From Brevundimonas vesicularis (GTDB taxonomy: Bacteria > Pseudomonadota > Alphaproteobacteria > Caulobacterales > Caulobacteraceae), in the NCBI RefSeq assembly GCF_027886425.1, contig NZ_CP115671.1, positions 558,001-622,000 of the forward strand: a stretch of DNA of 64,000 nt, written 5' to 3'. The translations under genes were made by a program, and so were the position numbers. Of the stretch, positions 56,817 to 64,000 are shown piece by piece (the stretch's first letter is position 1; every line of letters begins with the position of its first letter). The notes beneath the pieces are model-generated. The model was not told where the DNA came from. It ran no database searches and saw nothing but the letters and a program-made list of their open reading frames with translations.

Positions 56817-57575
56817 TCAGATCGTGACCCCGCGCCGCGCCATGTGAGTGCGCACGTCCGCCACGACGGTGGCGATCTCGTCGGTCGTCAGGGCGACGGA
56901 GTGGGCTTGGAAAAAGGCCATGTCGGCATGCCCGGCGAACTGAGTGTAGCCGGAACCAATGCGAAGAAGACCCAGGCTCGGATAGCGCGGCAGGGCCGAG
57001 GAGGCGTTCTGCGCCTGTGTTCCCGCCGTTTCGTTGCGAACGATGGTGTCCTCGGGAGCGCCCACGCCGGTACGGTGGATCATCAACGCCCAGCTGCCCG
57101 GCGCGACCGTCAGCGTGGCGGGACCGGAAGTGTGGTCCGCAAGCGAGTTTCCGCGCCCGGCCCCAGCTGAATACTGGGTCGCACTTGCGGCAAAGAGCGA
57201 GATACCGAAGGTCGTATCGGCCGTCGTGCCGTCAGCTGGCAGCGAGCGGAACGTGCCATAGAACATCGGCCGGGTGGCGTTGTCCGCCAGGGTGTCCTGC
57301 GTCCTGACGACCGAGAAGATGGTCATGGCCCGCGCCTCGCGCACCTGGGTCTGCACATAGGCGCTCAGGCTCTTGGTCCGAACCGACTGCGCGCCGATCA
57401 AGACCGGCGATCCGACGAACACGCCGTTCGGTTTGCCGGGGGCATAGTTCTTGGCGACCTTCTCCGGCGTCTTGTTCATGAAGTGGACGGCTTCCAGCCC
57501 CCGGCGAACGGGAGCCAGATACTCGACGGCGGTGTCTTCCGCGTCGATGTCCTTGGCGATCAGGCGCGTGCCCAT
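56817..57575 (-). CDS. Phage tail fibre/receptor-binding-like protein
   Basis: 252 residues. No signal peptide. The N-terminus (AKDIDAEDTAVEYLAPVRRG) is followed by a beta-rich body with segments such as MTIFSVVRTQDT, FYGTFRSL, SWALMIHRTG and SLGLLRIGSGYTQFAGHADMAFF, then a helical tail TDEIATVVADVRTHMARRG. The order of strands resembles a concanavalin/laminin-G sandwich domain. It directly follows the SGNH tail gene (16 nt), so it is probably part of the adsorption apparatus. Confidence 0.55.
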   Translation of the reverse strand: MGTRLIAKDIDAEDTAVEYLAPVRRGLEAVHFMNKTPEKVAKNYAPGKPNGVFVGSPVLIGAQSVRTKSLSAYVQTQVREARAMTIFSVVRTQDTLADNATRPMFYGTFRSLPADGTTADTTFGISLFAASATQYSAGAGRGNSLADHTSGPATLTVAPGSWALMIHRTGVGAPEDTIVRNETAGTQAQNASSALPRYPSLGLLRIGSGYTQFAGHADMAFFQAHSVALTTDEIATVVADVRTHMARRGVTI

Positions 57576-57591
57576 GGGTCGATCTCCCTTG

Positions 57592-59421
57592 TCAGATCAG
57601 GTTGGACGCCGCGCACGCGACGTAGGCGGACACGGCGTGGAAAAGCTGCGCTCGAGCGCTGTTGATGGGGTGGATGTCGTCCGACAGGTCAGCAGAGAGG
57701 GCGCCTGTCGTCGGGTCCGGCGTGGCGGCGGCCAGGGCGAAACCCGTCTCCTGCGTCATCATCGCCCAGGCCGGGCAGAGGTGCATCTTGGAGTCATTGA
57801 GCGTCTTGAGCGCATCCATCATGGCGCGGATGACGGGGATGTATTCGGGGGCCCACAGCGCATCGCGGCTGATGGATCGGGGAGCGCCCGGCATGACGCG
57901 TATGATCTTGGCGTTCGGCCATGCCGCCCGCATTCTCGACAGGATCAACAGGTCGTTGGCCAGAACCGTCTCGTAGACCACGCCCGCGTCGCGATCACGG
58001 ATGTCGTTTGTGCCGCACTCCCAGATGATGACGTTCGGCGTCGGCAGGCTGAAGCGCGACTGGTAGAAGGCGAAGTCCAGCACATAGCCGTTGCGGACGA
58101 TGCTGGGGTCGTCCCCGCCGGTGGATTCCCTGATAAACGGGTTGCGGCCCCGCTGGTCGCCCTTCGACATCGCTAGATAGGTCGCCTCTCCGCCCGGCGC
58201 GACTGGGGAGGAGCGGTCGGTGATCGTGTTGGTGTAGTCGCCGGTTTCCCAACCCTCGCGGACCTCCCCCAACTCCCCGGTGATGTCGTCATTGTTCGCC
58301 TGGGTCGAAGAGCCGCGCATGGTGCCGATGAAGTTCGGCGCATAGCCCCAGGCCTGGAGGAAGGCCTTCATCAGCGTTCCGCCCTGGCGGTTCAGGATGC
58401 TGTCGCCGATCGGCAGGACATTGAAGCCGGATGTGAAGGTCGCGGGGTTGGCGGCCGTGCGGACGACAAGGGGCAGAACCCGTCGAGCGTTCACGACGCT
58501 GTTGCGAAGCGAGAGTTCCGCTGTCGCCCCGAGCTTCTCCGTTCGGACCACGATCTCGTCGGCGCCGACACGGGCGTAGGGATTGCCGATGACCGTGCTG
58601 GCGATCACGCCCGTGACCACGGCCGTATCCGAACGCGCCTCCCTGAGATTGCGCAGGTAGATCGGCGTGTCCTCGCCCTGGACACCACACAACAGGCCGC
58701 TGAAATACGGCATGGTGTCGGGGACTTCTTCGACCGGCGGCGCGACGCCGCTGTCCGCGCCCGAGCCGTCGATGCGGAGCAACAGGAAGCCGTTTCGATC
58801 CGTGAAGACCGCGCCCGGCTCCACAGGGTCGCCCAAGGCCGTCAGTCCGGCCAGGAAGGCGCCGCGTTCGTCGACACCGCTGCTGCGAAAGCCTGAGCGA
58901 TCCACAGCGGCCACGCCGGAGAAGCCGTCGTCCACCTGGGAACGGACGCCCGCCATCAGGGCGTTCCGAGATCCGGCGCGGGCCAGAACGAAGCCGTTCG
59001 GATCGGTCGTGACCTGTTCGTCGGCGGCGACTTCGCCCTTCACCAGGCCGGTGACCTCGGTCGCGGCCGCAGAGGCGACATTGGCGCTGGCCAGCGCATC
59101 CACTGCGGCCTGGATGACGGGATCGTCGAACGGCTCCCAGCTGTCGCCGTCCCACCGATAGACCAGACCCGTGTGCTCGACCTTGGCCAGCTGGCCGAGG
59201 TCTGCCCCGGTCAAGGTCGGAAGGTCCGCCAGCAGGGCGTAACCTCTGACGCTATTGATGACCGAGGCGGCCACATCGGCGATGTAATCGACGACCGGCG
59301 TCAGGGCCGAACGGATTTCTCCCTTGTCCGGCTCGTTGGCGCCGGATGCCGGCACGCCATCGACGCGGAAGTCGCGGAAGGTCGTAAGAAGGCGAGCCTT
59401 CACGGTGGCGGGATCAGCCAT
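57592..59421 (-). CDS. Phage tail protein with C-terminal SGNH/GDSL hydrolase domain
   Basis: 609 residues. The N-terminal ~270 residues are a tail-attachment region with RGYALLADLPTLTGADLGQLAKVEHTG-type sequence and repeats ending in FVLARAGSR. The C-terminal SGNH domain has all blocks: GDS with Ser341, GTND with Asn472, and DxxH with D581 and H584. Such tail-spike hydrolases deacetylate cell-surface polysaccharide during adsorption. The target (O-acetylated capsule or holdfast sugar) is inference. Confidence 0.85.
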   Translation of the reverse strand: MADPATVKARLLTTFRDFRVDGVPASGANEPDKGEIRSALTPVVDYIADVAASVINSVRGYALLADLPTLTGADLGQLAKVEHTGLVYRWDGDSWEPFDDPVIQAAVDALASANVASAAATEVTGLVKGEVAADEQVTTDPNGFVLARAGSRNALMAGVRSQVDDGFSGVAAVDRSGFRSSGVDERGAFLAGLTALGDPVEPGAVFTDRNGFLLLRIDGSGADSGVAPPVEEVPDTMPYFSGLLCGVQGEDTPIYLRNLREARSDTAVVTGVIASTVIGNPYARVGADEIVVRTEKLGATAELSLRNSVVNARRVLPLVVRTAANPATFTSGFNVLPIGDSILNRQGGTLMKAFLQAWGYAPNFIGTMRGSSTQANNDDITGELGEVREGWETGDYTNTITDRSSPVAPGGEATYLAMSKGDQRGRNPFIRESTGGDDPSIVRNGYVLDFAFYQSRFSLPTPNVIIWECGTNDIRDRDAGVVYETVLANDLLILSRMRAAWPNAKIIRVMPGAPRSISRDALWAPEYIPVIRAMMDALKTLNDSKMHLCPAWAMMTQETGFALAAATPDPTTGALSADLSDDIHPINSARAQLFHAVSAYVACAASNLI

Positions 59422-59470
59422 CGAGCACCTCGAAGAATTTGGATGTAAGGGAGCCGATCAGTCTCGACGG

Positions 59471-61336
59471 CTAAGCGACCTGCCGCTCATAGATCGGCGA
59501 ACTGCCGCCGCCGCCCCAGCCAGGAGGCGAGGGAGGGGATGTCGGATAGCCGCCTGACCCGTCAGACGTCGCCTGCCAGCCGATGAAGACCCAAGAACCA
59601 AGCGCCAGGGCGTTGGCGGCGAAATCACCCGGCAGCGCGGCGTAGCCGACATCGCTTCGCCAGAACACGCCGTATTGCGTCAGCGCCGCCAGACCTGTGA
59701 TCGTGGCGGCAGGCAGGTTCAGCGTTGAGCCGTCGGGTAATACGCCACTGAAGGCGAGAATAGAGATCGTGTCGGAAGTCGCGGACGTGGGGTATGGAAC
59801 CGACAAGTTGATCAACCTGCGGGCTGGCTCTTGCTCGCCGGGAACGACAGGCGGCTTTTCGACCGGCGGCACCGATGGTGCGGCGGCTTCACCCACGTCG
59901 ATCTGGGTGTCGGCGAGGACGACATCGAACACGACCTGTGCGTTGGCCATGTCCAGTTCGACGTTCGTGACCTCGACCACGACATCCGCCATGGAGTTCA
60001 GTTCAGGGTTCTGGATGCGGATGAAGCGCTCGCCCAAGCCGTTCAGTCCATAGACCGAGGCGCGGACCTGGCCCCGACGTTCAGCCGTCAGTCGCGTCAT
60101 CTTTCGCCGCGCCAGCTCCATGGCTTGAGTGCCGCTCGGGCACCACGGCAGTTGCAGGGCCTCGGACCTTTCGACGCCGTTCCTACCGTCGATATCGTCT
60201 TGGTCGAAGAGCGTGCCAGCCTCGACCTCGGTATAGTCTTTCGCCGGATCGACGAACGATACGACCAGGGCGTTGCAGGCTTCCTCATCGGTCTGGAAGG
60301 CGCGCCAGCTGTAGCCCTGGATATGCTCGCCGGTCAGGGCGAAGGTCGGCTCGACATAGCGACCGGCCTTGATGATCAGGCGCCCCCGGCCGTCCAGCGA
60401 CATCCACCCGTCAAACGTGGACAGCAGGGCTTCTCGCACCGCTTGCGGCTCGGTGTTGACCGGATAGTTGCCGGCGCAGCGATAGCGCGCCTCGGTCACG
60501 CCGCTGCGGGTGACGATCTGGTCGCAATAGTCAGCCTCGGCCGTCAGTTGATCCAGCACCGGCGCGATGCTTCGTTCCCAGCGGCGTCCGTGGCGATGCC
60601 ACTCGACGAAGACCAGCCAGACGACCGGATTCCAGCTGGCTTTCCAGGTCGAAGGGTCAGTTCTACTCTGCGAAGGATCGCGCCAGTCGTAGCAGACGGC
60701 AGCGGCGACGATGGAGACGACGGGTTCGCCGTTCGGGAAATGTCGCGCGAAGCTCTCGCGTGAACGGTGCTGGGCGAAGATGCCAATAGAGGCGATGCCG
60801 TCGCCCCGCGCCGAGGTGGGCCAATAGGCGCCGAAGTTCGGCGTCAGCATCGAATAGTGGGTCTCGGTCGGATTGCCGAGGCGGGTCTGGACCCTCAACA
60901 GATCGCCGGAACCGAACTGTTCGCCGGCCATACCTTGGACCCAACCATCCGAGTTCCGGGTGATCAGGTTGTCGTGCTCATAGACAGCATCGACTGACGC
61001 CAGACGACCTTCGCAGACGGCGAGCACGGCGCCGTACTTATTGCCGACGGCCTCGCGCAGCATGTAGGCACCCGACATCCTCGACGGGCCGCCTACGGCA
61101 TGGACGCGGATCGGGCGGGCCTGTTTGCGCGTGACCTTCTGGCCCTCGGGGTCTGGGGCTTGGGCTTGGGCAATAGCCGTCAGACCCATGCTGACGGCGG
61201 AATAGAGGGCGGCCTGGGCGCCGTAGTAGAGGGTGGCGGTGACGATGGCATGAGCGGCCGTACCGTAGGCGAGGCCGGTTGCGGCGAACGCCCAGTTGGC
61301 GAAGGCGGCGGCGGCGACCGGGATGGCTTGCGGCAT
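59471..61336 (-). CDS. Phage tail tip protein, J-like
   Basis: 621 residues. The N-terminus has membrane-like helices (about 8-58), then RPIRVHAVGGPSRMSGAYMLREA, a central region with EALLSTFDGWMSLDGRGRLIIKAGRY and FQTDEEACNALVVSFVDPAKDY, and a C-terminus with GWGGGGSSPIYERQVA. The central block has the beta-rich, hub-like layout of host-specificity protein J / tip attachment proteins of siphoviruses. It starts directly after the DUF6950-like gene stop. Confidence 0.8.
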   Translation of the reverse strand: MPQAIPVAAAAFANWAFAATGLAYGTAAHAIVTATLYYGAQAALYSAVSMGLTAIAQAQAPDPEGQKVTRKQARPIRVHAVGGPSRMSGAYMLREAVGNKYGAVLAVCEGRLASVDAVYEHDNLITRNSDGWVQGMAGEQFGSGDLLRVQTRLGNPTETHYSMLTPNFGAYWPTSARGDGIASIGIFAQHRSRESFARHFPNGEPVVSIVAAAVCYDWRDPSQSRTDPSTWKASWNPVVWLVFVEWHRHGRRWERSIAPVLDQLTAEADYCDQIVTRSGVTEARYRCAGNYPVNTEPQAVREALLSTFDGWMSLDGRGRLIIKAGRYVEPTFALTGEHIQGYSWRAFQTDEEACNALVVSFVDPAKDYTEVEAGTLFDQDDIDGRNGVERSEALQLPWCPSGTQAMELARRKMTRLTAERRGQVRASVYGLNGLGERFIRIQNPELNSMADVVVEVTNVELDMANAQVVFDVVLADTQIDVGEAAAPSVPPVEKPPVVPGEQEPARRLINLSVPYPTSATSDTISILAFSGVLPDGSTLNLPAATITGLAALTQYGVFWRSDVGYAALPGDFAANALALGSWVFIGWQATSDGSGGYPTSPPSPPGWGGGGSSPIYERQVA

Positions 61337-61714
61337 TCAGACCCTCCAGGCCATGAGCAGGCGTTCAGCAGGTGCGACCACTAAGCCGTCGCCCTTGATC
61401 GCCCAGCGCTCACCCAGGCAGATCGCAGCGACCGTCTGGCCATGAGCGACAATCAGACCGACGTCGCCACGAACCGGGTTTGTCGTTTCGGTCAGACCGG
61501 CCCGCTCCGCGCCATCGGACATCAGGACCAGCAGGCCGCCGGACTTGCGGATCAGCCGGTGTCGACCCAGCGCCGTGCGATATCGGCCTCGGTACGGCGC
61601 AGCGGGGTCAGGATGGCCGTTCAGGACGATCCAGTCCGCCACGCTCAGCACGCAGTCCGCTGCGCCGTCAGCGAAGGGCTGTCGGGACAGGTCTTCCAGA
61701 AATGTCGAGAGCAT
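61337..61714 (-). CDS. DUF6950-like tail assembly protein with possible Cys-peptidase site
   Basis: 125 residues. ADCVLSVADWIVLNGHPDPA has the Cys-x3-Ala/Asp-Trp layout seen in NlpC/P60-like tail proteins, and RGDVGLIVAHGQTVAAICLGERWAIKG may supply the His. This small NlpC/P60-like family (DUF6950) occurs at the same place in many siphovirus tail modules, probably opening peptidoglycan locally at infection. Its ATG overlaps the previous stop by one base (TGATG). Confidence 0.7.
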   Translation of the reverse strand: MLSTFLEDLSRQPFADGAADCVLSVADWIVLNGHPDPAAPYRGRYRTALGRHRLIRKSGGLLVLMSDGAERAGLTETTNPVRGDVGLIVAHGQTVAAICLGERWAIKGDGLVVAPAERLLMAWRV

Positions 61715-62313
61715 CAGGCCGGCGCTGGCCAGGTGATTGTCGAGTCGACCGAATAGGACGCGACCCGACTGCAGAAGGTGTCCGTAGGCGACCGGCGCTT
61801 CTGTTCGGCGTCGGTGTAAAACGCGAGCTGGGGCCGGGTGCGATCGGTGAACCCAGAGCCGACCGACAGGGTGACGTGCCGGGTGATCTCAGTCTCGGTC
61901 GCGTCGCGATCCACAGCAGGCACATCGGCCGTACCGTCCCACAGCCAGGCGATGTCATCCACCGGCTGCCAGTCTTCGTCGAAGAAAACGACCCCGACGT
62001 TGACCGGCGCCGCCCGGACTTCGGCCGCGTCATCATCGGCCAAGGACAGGGTGATCTCGTCTGCTCCGTTGAGGGTGAACTCGACCCGTTCACCCAGCCC
62101 GCCGATCAACTGGCTCAGCGCAGGGATTTCGCCGACCAAGCCAATACCGAGATACGTCCCGCCCTCCTGATCGACGTCGTCGGCCGGCAGATCGTAGTCG
62201 CCGACGCCCAGCCAGGCGCGGACGTAGCCCTGCGTCTTGGTCTTCAGCAGGAAGAACAGAGAATAGCGCGGAGCCTGAAGCGCTGACATGGCGGCGGCCT
62301 GTGCGGGCAGCAT
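61714..62313 (-). CDS. Phage tail-tip assembly protein
   Basis: 199 residues from the ATG at 62313, which overlaps the previous stop (TGATG). Contains VRAWLGVGDYDLPADDVDQ and a beta-rich body VEFTLNGADEITLSLAD with a Trp-rich loop WQPVDDIAWLWDG. It matches the position and general character of the conserved tail proteins between tape measure and J-like tip in alphaproteobacterial siphoviruses. Family not securely recognised. Confidence 0.65.
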   Translation of the reverse strand: MLPAQAAAMSALQAPRYSLFFLLKTKTQGYVRAWLGVGDYDLPADDVDQEGGTYLGIGLVGEIPALSQLIGGLGERVEFTLNGADEITLSLADDDAAEVRAAPVNVGVVFFDEDWQPVDDIAWLWDGTADVPAVDRDATETEITRHVTLSVGSGFTDRTRPQLAFYTDAEQKRRSPTDTFCSRVASYSVDSTITWPAPA

Positions 62314-62975
62314 CAGAAGGCCTCGACCCACACGGCGTTTGCCATGCTTTCGTGGTGGGGATCGATGGCGCCCAGGAACTCGTCAGGGTTGGCCAGGCGC
62401 ATCACGCAGCCGGGCGTGGAGAAGTCCAGGCCTACGCCGGACGCGACCGCCTCTCGCAAAGGTGGCCGAACTTCGATCCTATAGCCGCCCGGCTCGACGT
62501 CCTGAACCCGCGCGACCGTGTAGAGCCGTTTGCCCCTCGTGGCATGAACGATGGAGAACCGCTCGCCGGCCTCCAGCGGCACGCCACCGACGAAACTCAC
62601 CCGAAGCGATGTCGCCCGCAGTGCCGACGCTTCCGTCGTCGCGCTGGCGACGCTGCTGGTCTGATAAAGACTGCCATCCGCAAAAGGCGTCCCGTCGGCG
62701 TGAGCCACCAGTTCAGGGCTGAACGCCCATTCGAACGCCGGCACCACTATCGAGGAGACCCCGCCATCCAGCACGGCTTCAAGCGCGCGCGCCGCCTTGA
62801 TCTGCGCGCGCGTCACCAGCTCGATCTCGTTCATCCAACACATCCAAAACCCGCCGCCGTCTGTGCGCGCCAGGCTAGGGCCTGACGCTACCCTGACGCC
62901 GCCGCTGACGCTGATCGAGGTCAGTCGCCACCGCTCGGAGCCCGGCGGAAGAAGGTCGAAGGGATAGGCGTCCAT
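62313..62975 (-). CDS. Phage tail-tip assembly protein
   Basis: 220 residues. The N-terminus DAYPFDLLPPGSERWRLTSI and the WMCWMNEIELVTRAQIKAARALE stretch are followed by beta-rich segments (SFVGGVPLEAGERFSIVHATRG, YRIEVRPPLREAV). The start ATG overlaps the tape-measure stop (TAATG) and its stop overlaps the next gene. A conserved component of the tail tip module of this phage type; exact role unknown. Confidence 0.65.
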   Translation of the reverse strand: MDAYPFDLLPPGSERWRLTSISVSGGVRVASGPSLARTDGGGFWMCWMNEIELVTRAQIKAARALEAVLDGGVSSIVVPAFEWAFSPELVAHADGTPFADGSLYQTSSVASATTEASALRATSLRVSFVGGVPLEAGERFSIVHATRGKRLYTVARVQDVEPGGYRIEVRPPLREAVASGVGLDFSTPGCVMRLANPDEFLGAIDPHHESMANAVWVEAF

Positions 62976-64000
62976 TATTTGCCCAGTCGCATTTGCTGCT
63001 GCTGAAGGGCGGCGGCGCCGCGACGCGAGGCGTTGATGGCGTCGGCCGCTCCGGTTACGCGCGCCTGCTCGGCCATGGGCTGAGCGACACGGCGAACCTC
63101 GACGTCGAACAGTGAGGACTTGTCCACGCGCACCTCCAACACTTCGCCCATTCCTGCTGCGGCCGGCGCGCGGCCGTAACCGCCCGTCTCGGCCATGCTC
63201 TCGCGCAGCATCCGCGCGGTTTCGACGGCGCTGGTCACATGGCCGGAGCCGCCGATCATGAACAGTTCGGGCCGGCCATGCTCCACAGTGTGATAGAAGC
63301 GTCCGGCCTCGGCCCCACCGCCGGCCGCGCGCCCGCCGCCGAAGAATGACTTGGCGACGTTGAAAGCCGACGAGAGCCAGCTTCCGCCCCCGCCGCCGCC
63401 CGCGCCGCCAGTCCCAGACTTCATGCCGTTGAACAGGTTGAAGAGCTGGTCCAAGGCCCCATCCAGAAGTCGCCGCTTCAGCTGGTCACCGATGTATTCG
63501 CCGATCCGGCCCTCGCGGATCGCGTCGGTAACCTCACGCCCGTAGGACTTGAACTGCGCCCGCAGTCGCTCCGTCTCCTGATGGTCGAACAGTTCGACCC
63601 GCCGTGACGCGCCGCGATTGAAGATCGCCATCTGCTGACCGCGTTGCTGGTCATCCAGCTCGGGGTCATTCTCCAGTTCAAAAGCTTTGCGCTTGCTGGC
63701 GATCTCGATCGTGGCCAGCAGGATCTCGCGCTCGACGCGATGACGCTCGGCTTGGGTGCGAACCATCTGAGCATCGATGTCGAGCAGTTCGGTCGCGGAC
63801 CGTGCGGCGTCTTCCTCATCCTTCAACCGGCGAGCGGCGATTTCGCGCCGGCGATCCCATTCGACGATCGCCTTCTTCTGCTCGGTCAGCTCGGCCTGTT
63901 TCGCGCGGAGCTGTTCACCCTCAGCTTCCGTCAGGCCACGCAGACCCTTCGAACGGATGTACTCTTCCTCGGCTCGCGCAATCTCGCGCAGCCGCGCCGC
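62975..64000 (-). CDS. Phage tail tape measure protein, C-terminal part (partial)
   Basis: The frame is open to the right edge, so only the last 341 residues are visible. The first part is a charged coiled coil (AEEEYIRSKGLRGLTEAEGE, AELTEQKKAIVEWDRRREIA), the second has a glycine-rich hinge (GGAGGGGGGSW) and the lambda-family tape measure end HTVEHGRPELFMIGGSG with the conserved G-x-PELF. The tape measure sets tail length and passes DNA entry signals. The N-terminus lies beyond 64000. Confidence 0.85.
   Translation of the reverse strand, partial: AARLREIARAEEEYIRSKGLRGLTEAEGEQLRAKQAELTEQKKAIVEWDRRREIAARRLKDEEDAARSATELLDIDAQMVRTQAERHRVEREILLATIEIASKRKAFELENDPELDDQQRGQQMAIFNRGASRRVELFDHQETERLRAQFKSYGREVTDAIREGRIGEYIGDQLKRRLLDGALDQLFNLFNGMKSGTGGAGGGGGGSWLSSAFNVAKSFFGGGRAAGGGAEAGRFYHTVEHGRPELFMIGGSGHVTSAVETARMLRESMAETGGYGRAPAAAGMGEVLEVRVDKSSLFDVEVRRVAQPMAEQARVTGAADAINASRRGAAALQQQQMRLGK

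Noticed and set aside
61337..62975. Gene transfer agent tail cluster
   Set aside because: The small tail genes are in a similar place, but lysis genes, an SGNH tail spike, a methylase and a tRNA boundary indicate an ordinary prophage.
47700..64000. CRISPR array or restriction-modification operon in the prophage
   Set aside because: No regularly spaced repeats were seen, and the methylase has no restriction endonuclease or specificity gene beside it.

Overview
The window is GC-rich DNA from an alphaproteobacterium, most likely a Caulobacterales member close to Brevundimonas. This is judged from the type I cytochrome c maturation genes, the five-gene atpHAGDC operon whose beta subunit has a Lys/Ala/Pro N-terminal extension, the GAAC-N7-GAAC (alphaproteobacterial type) SOS box before recA, the FeS photolyase, and many HWE/SIMPL/PAP2-type accessory genes. 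No database search was possible, so genus placement is inference.

Positions 1-47.7 kb are ordinary chromosome. In order: the tail of a short-chain dehydrogenase; tRNA-Gly(GCC); a DUF3429 protein; a DCC-family protein coupled to an FeS photolyase; an M48 lipoprotein protease; ccmABCDG (minus strand) divergent from acnA; a succinate-semialdehyde-type dehydrogenase; oxyR divergent from katG; a glutaminyl cyclase and a TerC protein; a 945-bp gap carrying a palindromic repeat element; atpHAGDC; a serine hydrolase; two transporters (MFS, RarD); asd divergent from zapE; mdh divergent from a SIMPL protein plus HIT protein; aldo/keto reductase, epoxide-hydrolase-like and luciferase-like oxidoreductase genes with touching ends; a run of envelope genes (lipoproteins, PAP2 phosphatase, beta-helix protein, M28 peptidase); an MHYT/HWE histidine kinase; recA with an SOS box; a fold-back intergenic repeat; a beta-oxidation operon (thiolase then the FadJ-type multifunctional enzyme) with a LiuR-like operator; a small lipoprotein and a PQQ-type sugar dehydrogenase.

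From a CAT-anticodon tRNA at 47.7 kb to the right edge the DNA is a tailed-phage prophage (siphovirus-like tail module). Its late genes run on the minus strand: tape measure (cut by the edge), three tail-tip assembly proteins, a J-like tip protein, an SGNH-hydrolase tail protein, a receptor/fibre-like protein, small membrane proteins, an M15 endolysin and an Rz/Rz1 spanin pair, ending in a terminator at 53.56 kb. Towards the tRNA are small plus-strand genes, a Dam-like adenine methylase and a lower-GC HNH-like cargo gene. No integrase, repressor, terminase or head genes are visible; they should lie beyond 64 kb. The most unusual parts are here: a duplicated ~105-bp non-coding element with hairpin, a three-repeat 72-aa protein, an SRAP gene broken by an internal deletion, and a pair of related plus-strand micro membrane proteins lying opposite to or between the lysis genes.
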